Below are positions 24,818-33,039 of a stretch of DNA of 64,000 nt, in pieces. Numbering within the stretch: the stretch's first letter is position 1; every line of letters begins with the position of its first letter. The notes beneath the pieces are model-generated. The model ran no database searches and was not told where the DNA came from. It was given only the letters and a program-made list of their open reading frames with translations. The position numbers and the translations under genes are program-made. Source of the DNA: Albimonas pacifica (GTDB taxonomy: Bacteria > Pseudomonadota > Alphaproteobacteria > Rhodobacterales > Rhodobacteraceae). The stretch lies in the NCBI RefSeq assembly GCF_900113695.1, contig NZ_FOQH01000005.1, forward strand, positions 496,001 through 560,000. The letters are read 5' to 3'.

Positions 24818-25327
24818 ATGCTCCAGCTTTCCTTGCGCGCCGCGGCCGCGGCCCTGGCCGCGCTGCTCGCCGCCGGGTCCCTCGCCGGGCCGGCCGCCGC
24901 CCAGGACAAGGACGTCCGGGTCGAGTTCGGCGTGCTGACCTGCACGCTCGCCGACAAGACCAACCTGATCATCGTCTCCTCGACCAAGTTCGACTGCGTC
25001 TTCGAACATGCCGACGACCGCCCCACCGAGGAGCTGACCGCCGAGATGGGCAAGCTGGGCGCGGACCTGACCATCAAGGCCGAGGAGACGCTGAAATGGG
25101 CGGTGCTCGCGCCCTCGATCGACGCCGAGGTCTCGGCGATGGAGGGCGACTACTTCGGCGTCGGCGCGGACGTGGCCGTGGGCAAGGGCGTGGGGGCGAA
25201 CGCGCTGCTGGGGGGCTTCGACAAGTCCTTCGCGCTGCAGCCGCTGTCGGTCTCGACCTCGGACGGCGTCGGCGCCTCGCTGGCGATCGAGCGCTTCACG
25301 CTGGACTACGTGGGCCTGGCCGAGTGA
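24818..25327 (+). CDS. DUF992 family secreted protein
   Basis: The protein has 169 residues. A signal peptide (hydrophobic Ala/Leu run ending GPAAAQ, cleavage about residue 29) precedes the conserved pattern VEFGVLTCTLADKTNLIIVSS, with two Cys (LTCTL and FDCVF) that may form a disulfide, then GADLTIKAEETLKWAVLAPS. This matches the DUF992 family, small alphaproteobacterial periplasmic proteins of unknown function. A plausible ribosome site AAGGGAGA lies just before the ATG (CAAGGGAGATCGTC). It stands alone, with a candidate terminator hairpin at 25340-25377. Confidence 0.8.
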   Translation: MLQLSLRAAAAALAALLAAGSLAGPAAAQDKDVRVEFGVLTCTLADKTNLIIVSSTKFDCVFEHADDRPTEELTAEMGKLGADLTIKAEETLKWAVLAPSIDAEVSAMEGDYFGVGADVAVGKGVGANALLGGFDKSFALQPLSVSTSDGVGASLAIERFTLDYVGLAE

Positions 25328-25339
25328 GCTGAGCCCGAA

Positions 25340-25377
25340 CGCCGGCCGGCCGGGCGGCGTCGCCTGGTCGGCCGGCG
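25340..25377 (+). terminator. Candidate terminator hairpin after the DUF992 gene
   Basis: CGCCGGCCG and CGGCCGGCG form a 9-bp outer stem with further imperfect pairing inside, 13 bp after the stop. There is no T-run, so it is only a candidate. Confidence 0.35.
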
Positions 25378-25603
25378 CTCCGCGAGGGGCCGCGTCCTTT
25401 GCCGGGGGCGTGCGGGGCGGCGGGGCCGCCGCCGCGGTCCCGCCGTGGCGGGTCGGCGTTCGCGGCGGAAATTCAACGGCTTCGCGCGCCTGCGCCGTTG
25501 CCCGCCCGCCGCCCGGCGCGCTATTTCTGCAGGCCGGGGCAGGTCGCGGCCCGCCCGCCAGCGTCGCGTCCTCCACGGCGGCGCACAGCACCGGAGCCCG
25601 CCC

Positions 25604-27517
25604 ATGCGCCGCCTCGCGTCCCCGATCCTCGTCCTGCTGGCGGCCCTGGCGCTGTCCGCCGGGGCCGATGCGCAGGAGGCGGGCTACGTCGGCTCGCAGA
25701 GCTGCGCAGGCTGCCACCGGGCGGAGGCGGAGGCCTGGACCGGCTCCCACCACGACCTCGCCTGGACCCTGCCGGAGGAGGGCCGCGCGCTGGGCGACTT
25801 CTCGGGCGTGGAGCATGACGAGAACGGGCTCGCCGCCCGCTTCACCACCGACCCCGACGGGACGCCCCGCATCGCCGTGACCGAGGCCGACGGCGTCCGC
25901 GCCGCCTACCGGGTGCGCGGGGTGATCGGCATCGCCCCCCTCCAGCAATACGTGCTGGAGACCGAGCCGGGCCGGCTGCAGAGCTTCGACCTCGCCTGGG
26001 ACGCCGAGCGGGGGGCCTGGTATCACCTCTACCCCGACCAGGACCTGCCTCCGGGCGACGGGCTGCACTGGACCGGGCCCTACAAGACCTGGAACAGCCG
26101 CTGCGCCGAGTGCCACGCCACCGGCTACGACAAGGGCTACGACCCGCGCAGCGGGCGCTACGCCTCGAGCCAGGCCGAGATCGGGGTGGGTTGCGAGGCC
26201 TGCCACGGCCCCGGGCGCGGCCATGTCGACTGGGCGCAGGGCGGGCAGGGCACGGACCCGGGCTTCGCCGTCGACGTCTCGCAGACCGGGGCGGCGATGG
26301 AGCAATGCGCCGGCTGCCACTCCCGCCGCGAGGCGTTCCTGCCGGGCAACCCGCCGCCCGGAACGCCCTATGCGGACGCCTACAGCCTCGCGCTTCTGCG
26401 CCCCGGCCTCTACCACGCCGACGGGCAGATCCTGGACGAGGTCTACGTCTACGGCTCGTTCCTGCAGTCGAAGATGCATCGCAAGGGCGTGGGCTGCATG
26501 GACTGCCACGACCCCCACGCGGCGCAGGTGAAGATCGAGGGCGACGCGCTCTGCGCCCAGTGCCACTCGCCCGCCGGCAACCCCGAGTTCCCGTCCCTGC
26601 CGCTCGTGGACTTCGCCTCGGCCGAGCACCACTTCCACCCGCAGGACTCCGACGGCGCGCGCTGCGTCTCCTGCCACATGGTCTCGCGCGACTACATGGG
26701 GATCGACGGGCGGCGCGATCACTCGTTCCGGATCCCGCGGCCGGATCTGGCGGCGCTGACCGGCGCGCCCGACGCCTGCACCGGCTGCCACGCCGACCGC
26801 GACCCCGCCTGGGCCGCGGCCGAGATCGCGGCCCGCCATCCCGACGCCGCCGCCCGCCCGCATTTCGGAACCACGCTCGCGCGTGGGCGCGCGAACGCCG
26901 CCGCCTCGGCCGGCGAGCTGGCCGCGCTCGCCCTCGACCCCGAGCAGCCCGGCATCGCGCGCGCCACCGCCCTGTGGCTGATGGAGGGCGCGCAGGACCC
27001 CGAGGCGGCGCGCCGGGCGCTGCCGCTGCTCTCGGATCCCGACCCGCTGGTCCGCGCGGCCGCCGTCGGCGCCCTGCGCCCGCTGAGCGCGCAGGAGAGC
27101 TTCGCCCAGCTGGCGGTCCTGCTGCGCGACCCCGCCCGCCTGGTCCGCCAGGCCGCGGCCCGCGCCATGCTGGGCGCGCCGGTCGCCTATATGCCCGAGC
27201 GGACCTCGACCGACCTGCGCGCCGCCCTCGGCGAGTGGCAGGGCGCGATGGCCGCGCGCCTCGACTTCCCCGAGACGCATCTCCAGCTCGGCGGCTTCGC
27301 CCTGACCACCCGCCGTTTCCCGGCGGCGGCCGCCGCCTTCGCCGAGGCGACCGAGCTCGACCCCCAGCTGATCGACGCCTGGCACATGCGCGCCCGCATC
27401 GCCGCCGCGACCGAGGGGGCGGAGGCCGCCCAGGCGATCCTCGCCGACGCGCTCGCCGCCAACCCCGGCGACCCGACGCTCGAGGACCTGATGCGCCAGG
27501 CGGGCGGGCGGCCGTGA
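25604..27517 (+). CDS. Octaheme c-type cytochrome with C-terminal HEAT/TPR-like domain
   Basis: The protein has 637 residues. The signal peptide ends near ADAQ (residue 24). Eight CxxCH haem-binding motifs follow: CAGCH, CAECH, CEACH, CAGCH, CMDCH, CAQCH, CVSCH and CTGCH, all within the first 400 residues. The rest is a helical region with HEAT-like repeats (DPEAARRALPLLSDPDPLVRAAAVGALR) and a TPR-like end (residues about 560-637). It is a periplasmic electron-transfer or oxidoreductase protein of the large multihaem family that includes cytochrome c554, hydroxylamine oxidoreductase relatives and fusion proteins with TPR domains. No CxxCK motif (NrfA-type active site) is seen. The ATG at 25604 directly precedes the signal peptide; the frame upstream is open but not signal-like. 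It overlaps the GNAT gene (GTGA). Confidence 0.88.
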   Translation: MRRLASPILVLLAALALSAGADAQEAGYVGSQSCAGCHRAEAEAWTGSHHDLAWTLPEEGRALGDFSGVEHDENGLAARFTTDPDGTPRIAVTEADGVRAAYRVRGVIGIAPLQQYVLETEPGRLQSFDLAWDAERGAWYHLYPDQDLPPGDGLHWTGPYKTWNSRCAECHATGYDKGYDPRSGRYASSQAEIGVGCEACHGPGRGHVDWAQGGQGTDPGFAVDVSQTGAAMEQCAGCHSRREAFLPGNPPPGTPYADAYSLALLRPGLYHADGQILDEVYVYGSFLQSKMHRKGVGCMDCHDPHAAQVKIEGDALCAQCHSPAGNPEFPSLPLVDFASAEHHFHPQDSDGARCVSCHMVSRDYMGIDGRRDHSFRIPRPDLAALTGAPDACTGCHADRDPAWAAAEIAARHPDAAARPHFGTTLARGRANAAASAGELAALALDPEQPGIARATALWLMEGAQDPEAARRALPLLSDPDPLVRAAAVGALRPLSAQESFAQLAVLLRDPARLVRQAAARAMLGAPVAYMPERTSTDLRAALGEWQGAMAARLDFPETHLQLGGFALTTRRFPAAAAAFAEATELDPQLIDAWHMRARIAAATEGAEAAQAILADALAANPGDPTLEDLMRQAGGRP

Positions 27518-28050
27518 GCCGCGCGGCCCCGCCGGCGCCCGTAGCCGCGATCCGCCCGGCCCGGCCCGAGGAGGCCGCCCCCCTCGCTGCGCTGCATGTC
27601 GAGGTCTGGCGCGAGACCTACCGCGACCTCGCCCCGCCCGAGGCCCTGCGCCGGCTGGACGAGGCCCGCCGCCTGCCGTTCTGGCGCGCGACCCTCGCAG
27701 GCGGGGAAGCGGGCGCCGGCGCGCTGGTCGCCGAAGGCCCGCAGGGCCTGCTGGGCGTGAGCGCCTTCGCGCCCGCGGGCCACCCGGCGATGGCGGGCGC
27801 GGCGGAGATCAAGCATCTCTACGTGCGCCGGGCCGCCCGGGGCGGAGGCCTCGGCGCCCGCCTGCTGTCGGAGACGCTCGCCGGGCTCCGCGCGCGGGGC
27901 CACGCCGCCGCGGCCCTCGCGGTGGTCGAGCAGAACGCCGGCGCCCGCGCCTTCTACGCGGCGCAGGGGGGCGAGGAGGCGGGGCGCTTCACCGACCCCG
28001 GTCCGCTGTGGCGATCGTCGAACATCGTGGTGCGCTGGCGCCTCGACTGA
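27514..28050 (+). CDS. GNAT family N-acetyltransferase
   Basis: The protein has 178 residues. It shows the GNAT fold with IKHLYVRRAARGGGLGARLLSETL around residue 105, where the RGGGLGARL segment is the acetyl-CoA pyrophosphate-binding loop (Q/RxxGxG/A), and EQNAGARAFYAAQGG near the end (motif B). The GTG start overlaps the stop of the octaheme cytochrome gene (GTGA), so its translation is coupled to that of a periplasmic cytochrome, an unusual pairing. It has no signal peptide and acts in the cytoplasm. The acceptor is unknown. Confidence 0.82.
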   Translation: MSRAAPPAPVAAIRPARPEEAAPLAALHVEVWRETYRDLAPPEALRRLDEARRLPFWRATLAGGEAGAGALVAEGPQGLLGVSAFAPAGHPAMAGAAEIKHLYVRRAARGGGLGARLLSETLAGLRARGHAAAALAVVEQNAGARAFYAAQGGEEAGRFTDPGPLWRSSNIVVRWRLD

Positions 28051-28075
28051 CCCCGGCAGGCCGGACGCCGGGGTC
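28049..28075. terminator. Hairpin between convergent GNAT and acyl-CoA ligase genes
   Basis: GACCCCGGC and GCCGGGGTC form a perfect 9-bp stem with a 9-nt loop, beginning at the last base pairs of the GNAT gene. It may stop transcription from both sides. Confidence 0.45.
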
Positions 28076-28107
28076 GGCGCAGCGCCCGCTCCGCCGGCGA
28101 CGGACGC

Positions 28108-29763
28108 TCAGACGGCCGCTTCGCGCGCCCGGCGGTATTCGAGGTCGCGCAGCACCCGGCGCTGGACCTTGCCGGAGACGGTCTTGGGCAGCTCGTCCAG
28201 GAACTCGATCTTGCGCGGATACTTGTAGGGCGCGGTCTGGGCCTTCACGTGGTCCTGCAGGACCCTGGCCATCGCCTCGTCGCCCACATGGCCCGCGTGC
28301 AGCACCACGAAGGCCTTCACCACCACGCCCCGCTTCTCGTCCGGGCTCGCCACGCAGGCGCACTCGCGCACCGCGTCATGGGACATCACCGCCCCCTCCA
28401 CCTCCGCCGGCCCGATCCGGTAGCCGGCCGCGTTGATCACGTCGTCCGCCCGCCCCTCGTACCAGAAGTACCCGTCCGCATCCTTGCGCGCGAGATCGCC
28501 CGTCATGAACCACCGCGATCCGTCCGCGGCGGTCCGGAAACAGGCCTCGGTCCGCTCCGGGTCGCGCCAGTAGCCCAGCATCAGGCCGTCGAACGGGCAT
28601 TTCAGCGCCACCGCCCCGGTCTCGCCGGGGGGCAGAGGCGCGCAGGTCTCCTCGTGGACCACGTCCACCGGGAACCCCGGCATCGGCAGGCCCATCGAGC
28701 CCGGCCGGATCTCGGTGCAGGGGAAGTTGGCGATGGACATGAAACTCTCGGTCTGCCCGTAGCTTTCCAGGAACTTGGTGCCCGAGAGCCGCATCCACCG
28801 CTCGGCCGTCGGCGCGTCCAGGCTCTCGCCCGCGGTGATCGAGAGGCGCAGCTTCGTCAGGTCGAAGCTCGCCACGTCCTCCCCCAGCATCCACCGATAC
28901 TCCGAGGCGGCGGCGGCGTAGATCGTCACTCCCCAGTCCTGGATGAGCTGGAGGCGCATCTTCGGGTCGAACGGCCCGTCATGGACGAAGGCGCAGACCC
29001 CCGCCAGCCACGGCCCCATCAGCGTCGAGGTCGCGTTGAACCCCCAGGCCGTGTCCGCCGTGCCCCAGCAGACGTCCTCCTTCGACTGGTCGTTCATGTC
29101 GAACCAGTAGGCCGCGATCTCGATGAACCCCAGCGCGAACCAGGCCGAGTGCGTCACCCCCTTCGGCGTCCCCGTCGAGCCGGAGGTGAAATAGATGTAG
29201 CCCGGATCCTCCCGCGCCATCCGCTCGGAGGCGATCTCCTCCGACGCCCCGTCCATCGCCGCGTGGACGTCGGTCCAGCCGGCGGCCTCGCCCTGGCCGT
29301 AGGGCACGACCAGCCGGGCGCAGCCCTCGGGGACGAGCCCCTCGAACTTCGCGGTCTCGCCCGGCACGGTGAGGATCGCCGCGGGCTCGGTCGCCCCGAT
29401 CCGGTATTCGAGGTCCTTGCGGGTCAGCATCGTCAGGCAGGGAACCACGATCGCCCCGAGGCGCGACAGCGCCGTGACCGCGATCTGCCACTCCGGGATC
29501 CGGGGCAGCATCACGACGACCCGGTCGCCGCGGGCGACGCCCGCCGCGCGCAGCGCATTGGCCATCCGTTTCGAGAGCACGGCGATCTCGGCGAAGGTGA
29601 AGCGCTTCGAGGCGCCCTCGGCGTTGGTCCAGATCAGCGCCTGCCGCTCGGGGTCCTGCGCGTGGCCGTCGACGATGTCGGCGAAGCAGAAGCGCTCGGG
29701 CGGGGGCGGGCGGCGATGGGCGCGGGCGGTCTCGTGGTAGTCGACCATCGGGGGCAGCAGCAT
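28108..29763 (-). CDS. AMP-forming acyl-CoA synthetase
   Basis: The protein has 551 residues and belongs to the ANL (AMP-binding) superfamily. Motifs visible are the P-loop YFTSGSTGTPKGV near residue 198, ESYGQTES (A5), GDLARKDADGYFWYEGRADDVI (A7-A8, hinge Asp) and the catalytic lysine in PKTVSGKVQRRVLRD at the C terminus. It activates a carboxylic acid to an acyl-AMP and then to the CoA thioester. Sequence features resemble medium-chain or benzoate/butyrate-type ligases, but substrate choice cannot be told. It is 98 bp downstream of the APH-like gene and is probably the last gene of the acyl-CoA operon, providing its substrate. Confidence 0.88.
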   Translation of the reverse strand: MLLPPMVDYHETARAHRRPPPPERFCFADIVDGHAQDPERQALIWTNAEGASKRFTFAEIAVLSKRMANALRAAGVARGDRVVVMLPRIPEWQIAVTALSRLGAIVVPCLTMLTRKDLEYRIGATEPAAILTVPGETAKFEGLVPEGCARLVVPYGQGEAAGWTDVHAAMDGASEEIASERMAREDPGYIYFTSGSTGTPKGVTHSAWFALGFIEIAAYWFDMNDQSKEDVCWGTADTAWGFNATSTLMGPWLAGVCAFVHDGPFDPKMRLQLIQDWGVTIYAAAASEYRWMLGEDVASFDLTKLRLSITAGESLDAPTAERWMRLSGTKFLESYGQTESFMSIANFPCTEIRPGSMGLPMPGFPVDVVHEETCAPLPPGETGAVALKCPFDGLMLGYWRDPERTEACFRTAADGSRWFMTGDLARKDADGYFWYEGRADDVINAAGYRIGPAEVEGAVMSHDAVRECACVASPDEKRGVVVKAFVVLHAGHVGDEAMARVLQDHVKAQTAPYKYPRKIEFLDELPKTVSGKVQRRVLRDLEYRRAREAAV

Positions 29764-29861
29764 GCGTCTCTCTCCCTGACGAGCGTCTCTTGCCGGACGC
29801 TCCTTCGCCCCTCCCCGGGGCGCGGGGCGCGCGGGGCTCTCTGCGGCCCCGTCGCGCGGTT

Positions 29862-30923
29862 TCAGCCGATGCGGTGCAGCGCCCGGCCCATCAGCGCCAC
29901 GGCGGTGGCGTGCAGCAGGTCGCCGGTGGCCTTCGGCGCCCGGCCCGCGCAGGCGCGCGCGTGGGTGCCCTCCAGGATGATGCCCAGCCGGAAGCAGGCG
30001 AGCACGACGAACCAGTCGACATGGTCGAGGCTGCGTGGCGACAGCGCGGCGTAGCGCGCGATCAGCTCGTCGGCGGTGGGGAAGCCGTCCCAGGGCTCGA
30101 CCTTGAGCACCGGCAGCTCCGGTCCGCCGGAGCCGGGATAGCAGGCGACGATCCAGCCCAGATCCACCAGCGGGTCGCCGATGGTGGCGAGCTCCCAGTC
30201 CACGATGGCGGCGAGGTCGCCGGAGCCCGGGCGATACATCACGTTTCCGAATTGATAGTCGCCATGAAGGATGCCGGGCGGCTGCTCAGGGGGCAGGTTC
30301 GCGCGCAGCCAGTCGGCGATGCGGTCGACGCCGGGCAGTCCCGCGCGGCCGGGCCATTCCGCGTGGCGCTCGTAGTCCTTGAGCTGCCCCAGCCAGCGGT
30401 CGGCCTGGCGGGCGATGTAGCCCTCGGGCTTGCCGAAATCCTCGAGCCCTGCCGCCTTGTAGTCGACCGAGTGGAGGGCGGCGATGCCTTCCACCAGCGC
30501 GAACCCCATGCGCCGGCGGATGGCGGGGTCGGAGCGGTGGGGCTCGGGCAGTCCGGTGACGGCGTTGAAGCCCTCGACCGGCTCCATCAGGTAGAAGGCG
30601 ACGCCCAGCGGCTCGGGGTCCGTGCAGGCGGCGATCAGGCGGGGATGGGGCGCGTCCGAGCCGGCGAGGGCGGCGAGGACGCGGGCCTCCCGTTCCATGG
30701 TCCGGTTGGAGCCCTGGCGGGGGACCGGCGGCGGGCGGCGCAGGACATAGTCCCGCCCCGCGCGCCGGAAGCGCAGCAGCACATTCTGGGTGCCGCCGGA
30801 GAGCGGGCGGGCGGCCTCGATCGGCCCCTCGCCCAGGTCTTCCGCGTCCATCCAGGCGGCGAGACGGTCGAGGTCCACGCCCCCGACCTCCCTTTTCCCC
30901 TGTGTGTCAGGGGCCTGGCTCAC
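29862..30923 (-). CDS. APH-family phosphotransferase of the acyl-CoA dehydrogenase type
   Basis: The protein has 353 residues. It has the aminoglycoside-phosphotransferase fold with LSGGTQNVLLRF (nucleotide loop), ILHGDYQFGNVMYRP (catalytic HGDxxxxN) and AIVDWELATIGDPLVDLGW (metal-binding Asp). Proteins of this subgroup are homologues of the kinase domain of human ACAD10/11 and are found beside acyl-CoA dehydrogenases in many bacteria; the 4-hydroxy-acid phosphorylation step described for ACAD10/11 is a reasonable guess for its role. The GTG at 30923 overlaps the stop of the SDR gene. The frame from 31358 would run through the SDR gene and is rejected. It lies third in the operon. Confidence 0.85.
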   Translation of the reverse strand: MSQAPDTQGKREVGGVDLDRLAAWMDAEDLGEGPIEAARPLSGGTQNVLLRFRRAGRDYVLRRPPPVPRQGSNRTMEREARVLAALAGSDAPHPRLIAACTDPEPLGVAFYLMEPVEGFNAVTGLPEPHRSDPAIRRRMGFALVEGIAALHSVDYKAAGLEDFGKPEGYIARQADRWLGQLKDYERHAEWPGRAGLPGVDRIADWLRANLPPEQPPGILHGDYQFGNVMYRPGSGDLAAIVDWELATIGDPLVDLGWIVACYPGSGGPELPVLKVEPWDGFPTADELIARYAALSPRSLDHVDWFVVLACFRLGIILEGTHARACAGRAPKATGDLLHATAVALMGRALHRIG

Positions 30924-31660
30924 AGAACCAAACCTCCGTCGCAGGCGATGGTCTGGCCGGTGACATAGGCCGCCAGCGGCGAGGCCAGGAACAGGCAGAC
31001 GCCGGCCATGTCCTCGGGTTTTCCGAAGCGGCCCATGGGGATGCGGGACCGCATTGCGTCGGCGCGATCCTCGCGGGCGGTGGTGACCTCGGTCATCCTT
31101 GTGGGCACGAAGCCGGGGGCGAGGCCGTTGACCCGCACGCCGGAGCGGGCGTAGGCGGCGCCGAGCGTGCGCACCAGCGCCACCGCGCCGGCCTTGGAGG
31201 CGTTGTAGGCCGGGTTGCCGACGGTGGCGTGGTAGGCCGCGGTGGAGCTGACCACGATCGCCGAGCCCTTGGTTTTCTCCAGCATCGGCAGGAACTTGTC
31301 GATGATGACCATGTTGGCGGTGAGGTTTACGTCCGTAACCTCCTGGAATCCCTTCCACTTGAACTCGCCGCGCTTGTAGATCACGTGGCCCTGGGCGCAG
31401 ACCACCACGTCGAGGCTGTCGAAGGGGGCCTGCCAGTTCTCCACCGCCTCGAAGTCGGAGACGTTCATCTGGTGGTAGTGGATGCCCTCGAGGTCCGATT
31501 CCGGCACGCCCTCGTAGTCCTTGGCGGAGGGTTTGCGGGCCCAGACGTGGACCTCGGCGCCGCGCTTGCGGAAGCCTTGAGCGACGGCGTTGCCGATGCC
31601 GGCGGAGCCGCCGACGACCAGGACCCGCTTGCCGGAGAAATCGGTGTCTTTCACGTCCAT
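30920..31660 (-). CDS. Short-chain dehydrogenase/reductase
   Basis: The protein has 246 residues and is a classical SDR: VLVVGGSAGIGNAVAQGF (nucleotide-binding GGxxGIG), a VDVNLTANMVI-type NxxN segment, catalytic SSTAAYHATVGNPAYNASKAG (Ser, Tyr and Lys of the YxxxK motif) and NGLAPGFVPTRM. The start codon overlaps the stop of the acyl-CoA dehydrogenase gene (TAATG), and its stop overlaps the APH-like gene, so all three are coupled. It probably oxidises or reduces a hydroxyacyl- or 3-oxoacyl-type intermediate of the same pathway. The third residue of the usual TGxxxGIG motif is Gly rather than Thr, which is tolerated in many members. Confidence 0.85.
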   Translation of the reverse strand: MDVKDTDFSGKRVLVVGGSAGIGNAVAQGFRKRGAEVHVWARKPSAKDYEGVPESDLEGIHYHQMNVSDFEAVENWQAPFDSLDVVVCAQGHVIYKRGEFKWKGFQEVTDVNLTANMVIIDKFLPMLEKTKGSAIVVSSTAAYHATVGNPAYNASKAGAVALVRTLGAAYARSGVRVNGLAPGFVPTRMTEVTTAREDRADAMRSRIPMGRFGKPEDMAGVCLFLASPLAAYVTGQTIACDGGLVL

Positions 31661-32931
31661 TACCCGGCCTCCTTCACACGCTGGGCCTGCTTCTCCTGCG
31701 CCTTCCAGCGCACGTAGTCGGGGAACATCTCCGGGTTGGGCTTGTATTGCTTCAGCAGCTGGCGGGCGACGACGGACTTGTGGACTTCGGTCGGCCCGTC
31801 GGCGAGGCCGATCATGAAGCTGTTCATCAGGTGGTCCGAGAACGGCACGTCGGTGGTGATGCCCAGCGAGCCGTGAAGGTGAAGCGCCATCGAAGAAATG
31901 TCGTGCAAGACCTTGGTCATCATGACCTTCACCGCCGAGACCTCCTGGCGCAGGTCGCGCCAGTCACGGCCCTGGTCGGCGAGCCAGGCCGTCTCGAGCA
32001 CCATCAGGCGGAACTGGCGCAGCTGGATCCAGGCGTCGGCGATCCGCTCCTGCACCATCTGCTGCTTCCACAGGGGCTCGCCCTTGGTCTGGCGGCTCAC
32101 GACCCGCTCGCAGGTCATGTCGAGGCATTTCTGGCTCTCGGCGATGGCGCGCATGGCGTGGTGGAGGCGGCCGCCGCCGAGGCGGGTCTGGGCCACCGCG
32201 AAGCCATCTCCCCGTCCGCCCAACAGGTTCTCGGGCGGGACGCGCACGTTGGTCCAGCGGACGTGGGCGTGCTCGGGCTCGGCCTGGCCGTGGTAGCCGT
32301 AGTCGCGGATGATCTCGATGCCGGGGGTCTTGGCGTCGACGATGAACATCGACTGGCGGCGGTAGGGGTCGTTCGCCTCGGGCTCGGTCTTCACCATGAT
32401 GATGTAGAAGGCGGCGAACTTGGCGTTCGAGCTGAACCACTTCTCGCCGTTGATCACCCAGCCGTCGCCGTCCTGCTCGGCGGTCGTCTGGATCATCAGC
32501 GGGTCCGCGCCGCCCTGCGGCTCGGTCATCGCGTAGCAGGACACGATCTCATTGTTCAGAAGGGGTTCCAGCCACTTCTTCTTCTGCTCGGGCGTGCCGA
32601 AATGGGCCAGGATCTCGGAGTTGCCGGTGTCGGGCGCCTGGGTGCCGAAGGTGATCGGACCGAAGCGCGACCGCCCCAGCTGCTCGTTCATCAGCGCCAG
32701 TTTCAGCTGCCCGTAGCCCTTGCCGCCGAGATGCGGGCCGAGGTGGCAGGCCCAGAGACCCCGCTCCTTCACCTTGGCCTGGAGGGGACGCACCAGGCGC
32801 TTGAAGCCCTCGTCGTGGATGTTCCACTGGCTGGGCAGGACGTGGTCCAGGGGCTCGACGTTCTCGCGCACGAAGTCGCGGATCCAGTCGAGCTCCTTCT
32901 GGAACTCGGGGTCGGTCTCGAAAGACCACAT
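31660..32931 (-). CDS. Acyl-CoA dehydrogenase
   Basis: The protein has 423 residues with the acyl-CoA dehydrogenase fold: CYAMTEPQGGADPLMIQTTAE (FAD/substrate loop), VINGEKWFSSNAKFAAFYI, and a C-terminal helical domain with YPHQ-like replacement HLHGSLGITTDVPFSDHL. Length and N-terminal features (WSFETDPEFQKELDWIRDFVRENV) fit the ACAD10/11-type group that occurs with APH-like kinases and an SDR. It introduces a double bond into an acyl-CoA using FAD. It is the first gene of the minus-strand operon and is transcribed divergently from the LysR gene, with a 108-bp gap holding both promoters. Confidence 0.9.
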   Translation of the reverse strand: MWSFETDPEFQKELDWIRDFVRENVEPLDHVLPSQWNIHDEGFKRLVRPLQAKVKERGLWACHLGPHLGGKGYGQLKLALMNEQLGRSRFGPITFGTQAPDTGNSEILAHFGTPEQKKKWLEPLLNNEIVSCYAMTEPQGGADPLMIQTTAEQDGDGWVINGEKWFSSNAKFAAFYIIMVKTEPEANDPYRRQSMFIVDAKTPGIEIIRDYGYHGQAEPEHAHVRWTNVRVPPENLLGGRGDGFAVAQTRLGGGRLHHAMRAIAESQKCLDMTCERVVSRQTKGEPLWKQQMVQERIADAWIQLRQFRLMVLETAWLADQGRDWRDLRQEVSAVKVMMTKVLHDISSMALHLHGSLGITTDVPFSDHLMNSFMIGLADGPTEVHKSVVARQLLKQYKPNPEMFPDYVRWKAQEKQAQRVKEAG

Positions 32932-33004
32932 GGGCGTTTCCTCCGGTTTCTTTCGGCGCAGGGTCGCGCAGGCGGTCGGCGCTTTCCAATATCGGATTCT
33001 TGGG

Positions 33005-33020
33005 CGATCATTCGGGATCG
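33005..33020. promoter_or_regulatory. Candidate LysR-type operator
   Basis: CGATC-ATTCGG-GATCG, a perfect 5-bp inverted repeat with a 6-nt spacer, sits in the divergent gap 20 bp before the LysR start codon and 74 bp before the acyl-CoA dehydrogenase start. LysR-family regulators typically bind interrupted palindromes in such gaps. Confidence 0.4.
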
Positions 33021-33039
33021 CTTATGGATCGGAGCGCCG

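Noticed and set aside
25604-27517. NrfA-type nitrite reductase
   Set aside because: The eight haem motifs are all CxxCH; the CxxCK site that defines NrfA is missing, and the protein has an extra helical repeat domain.
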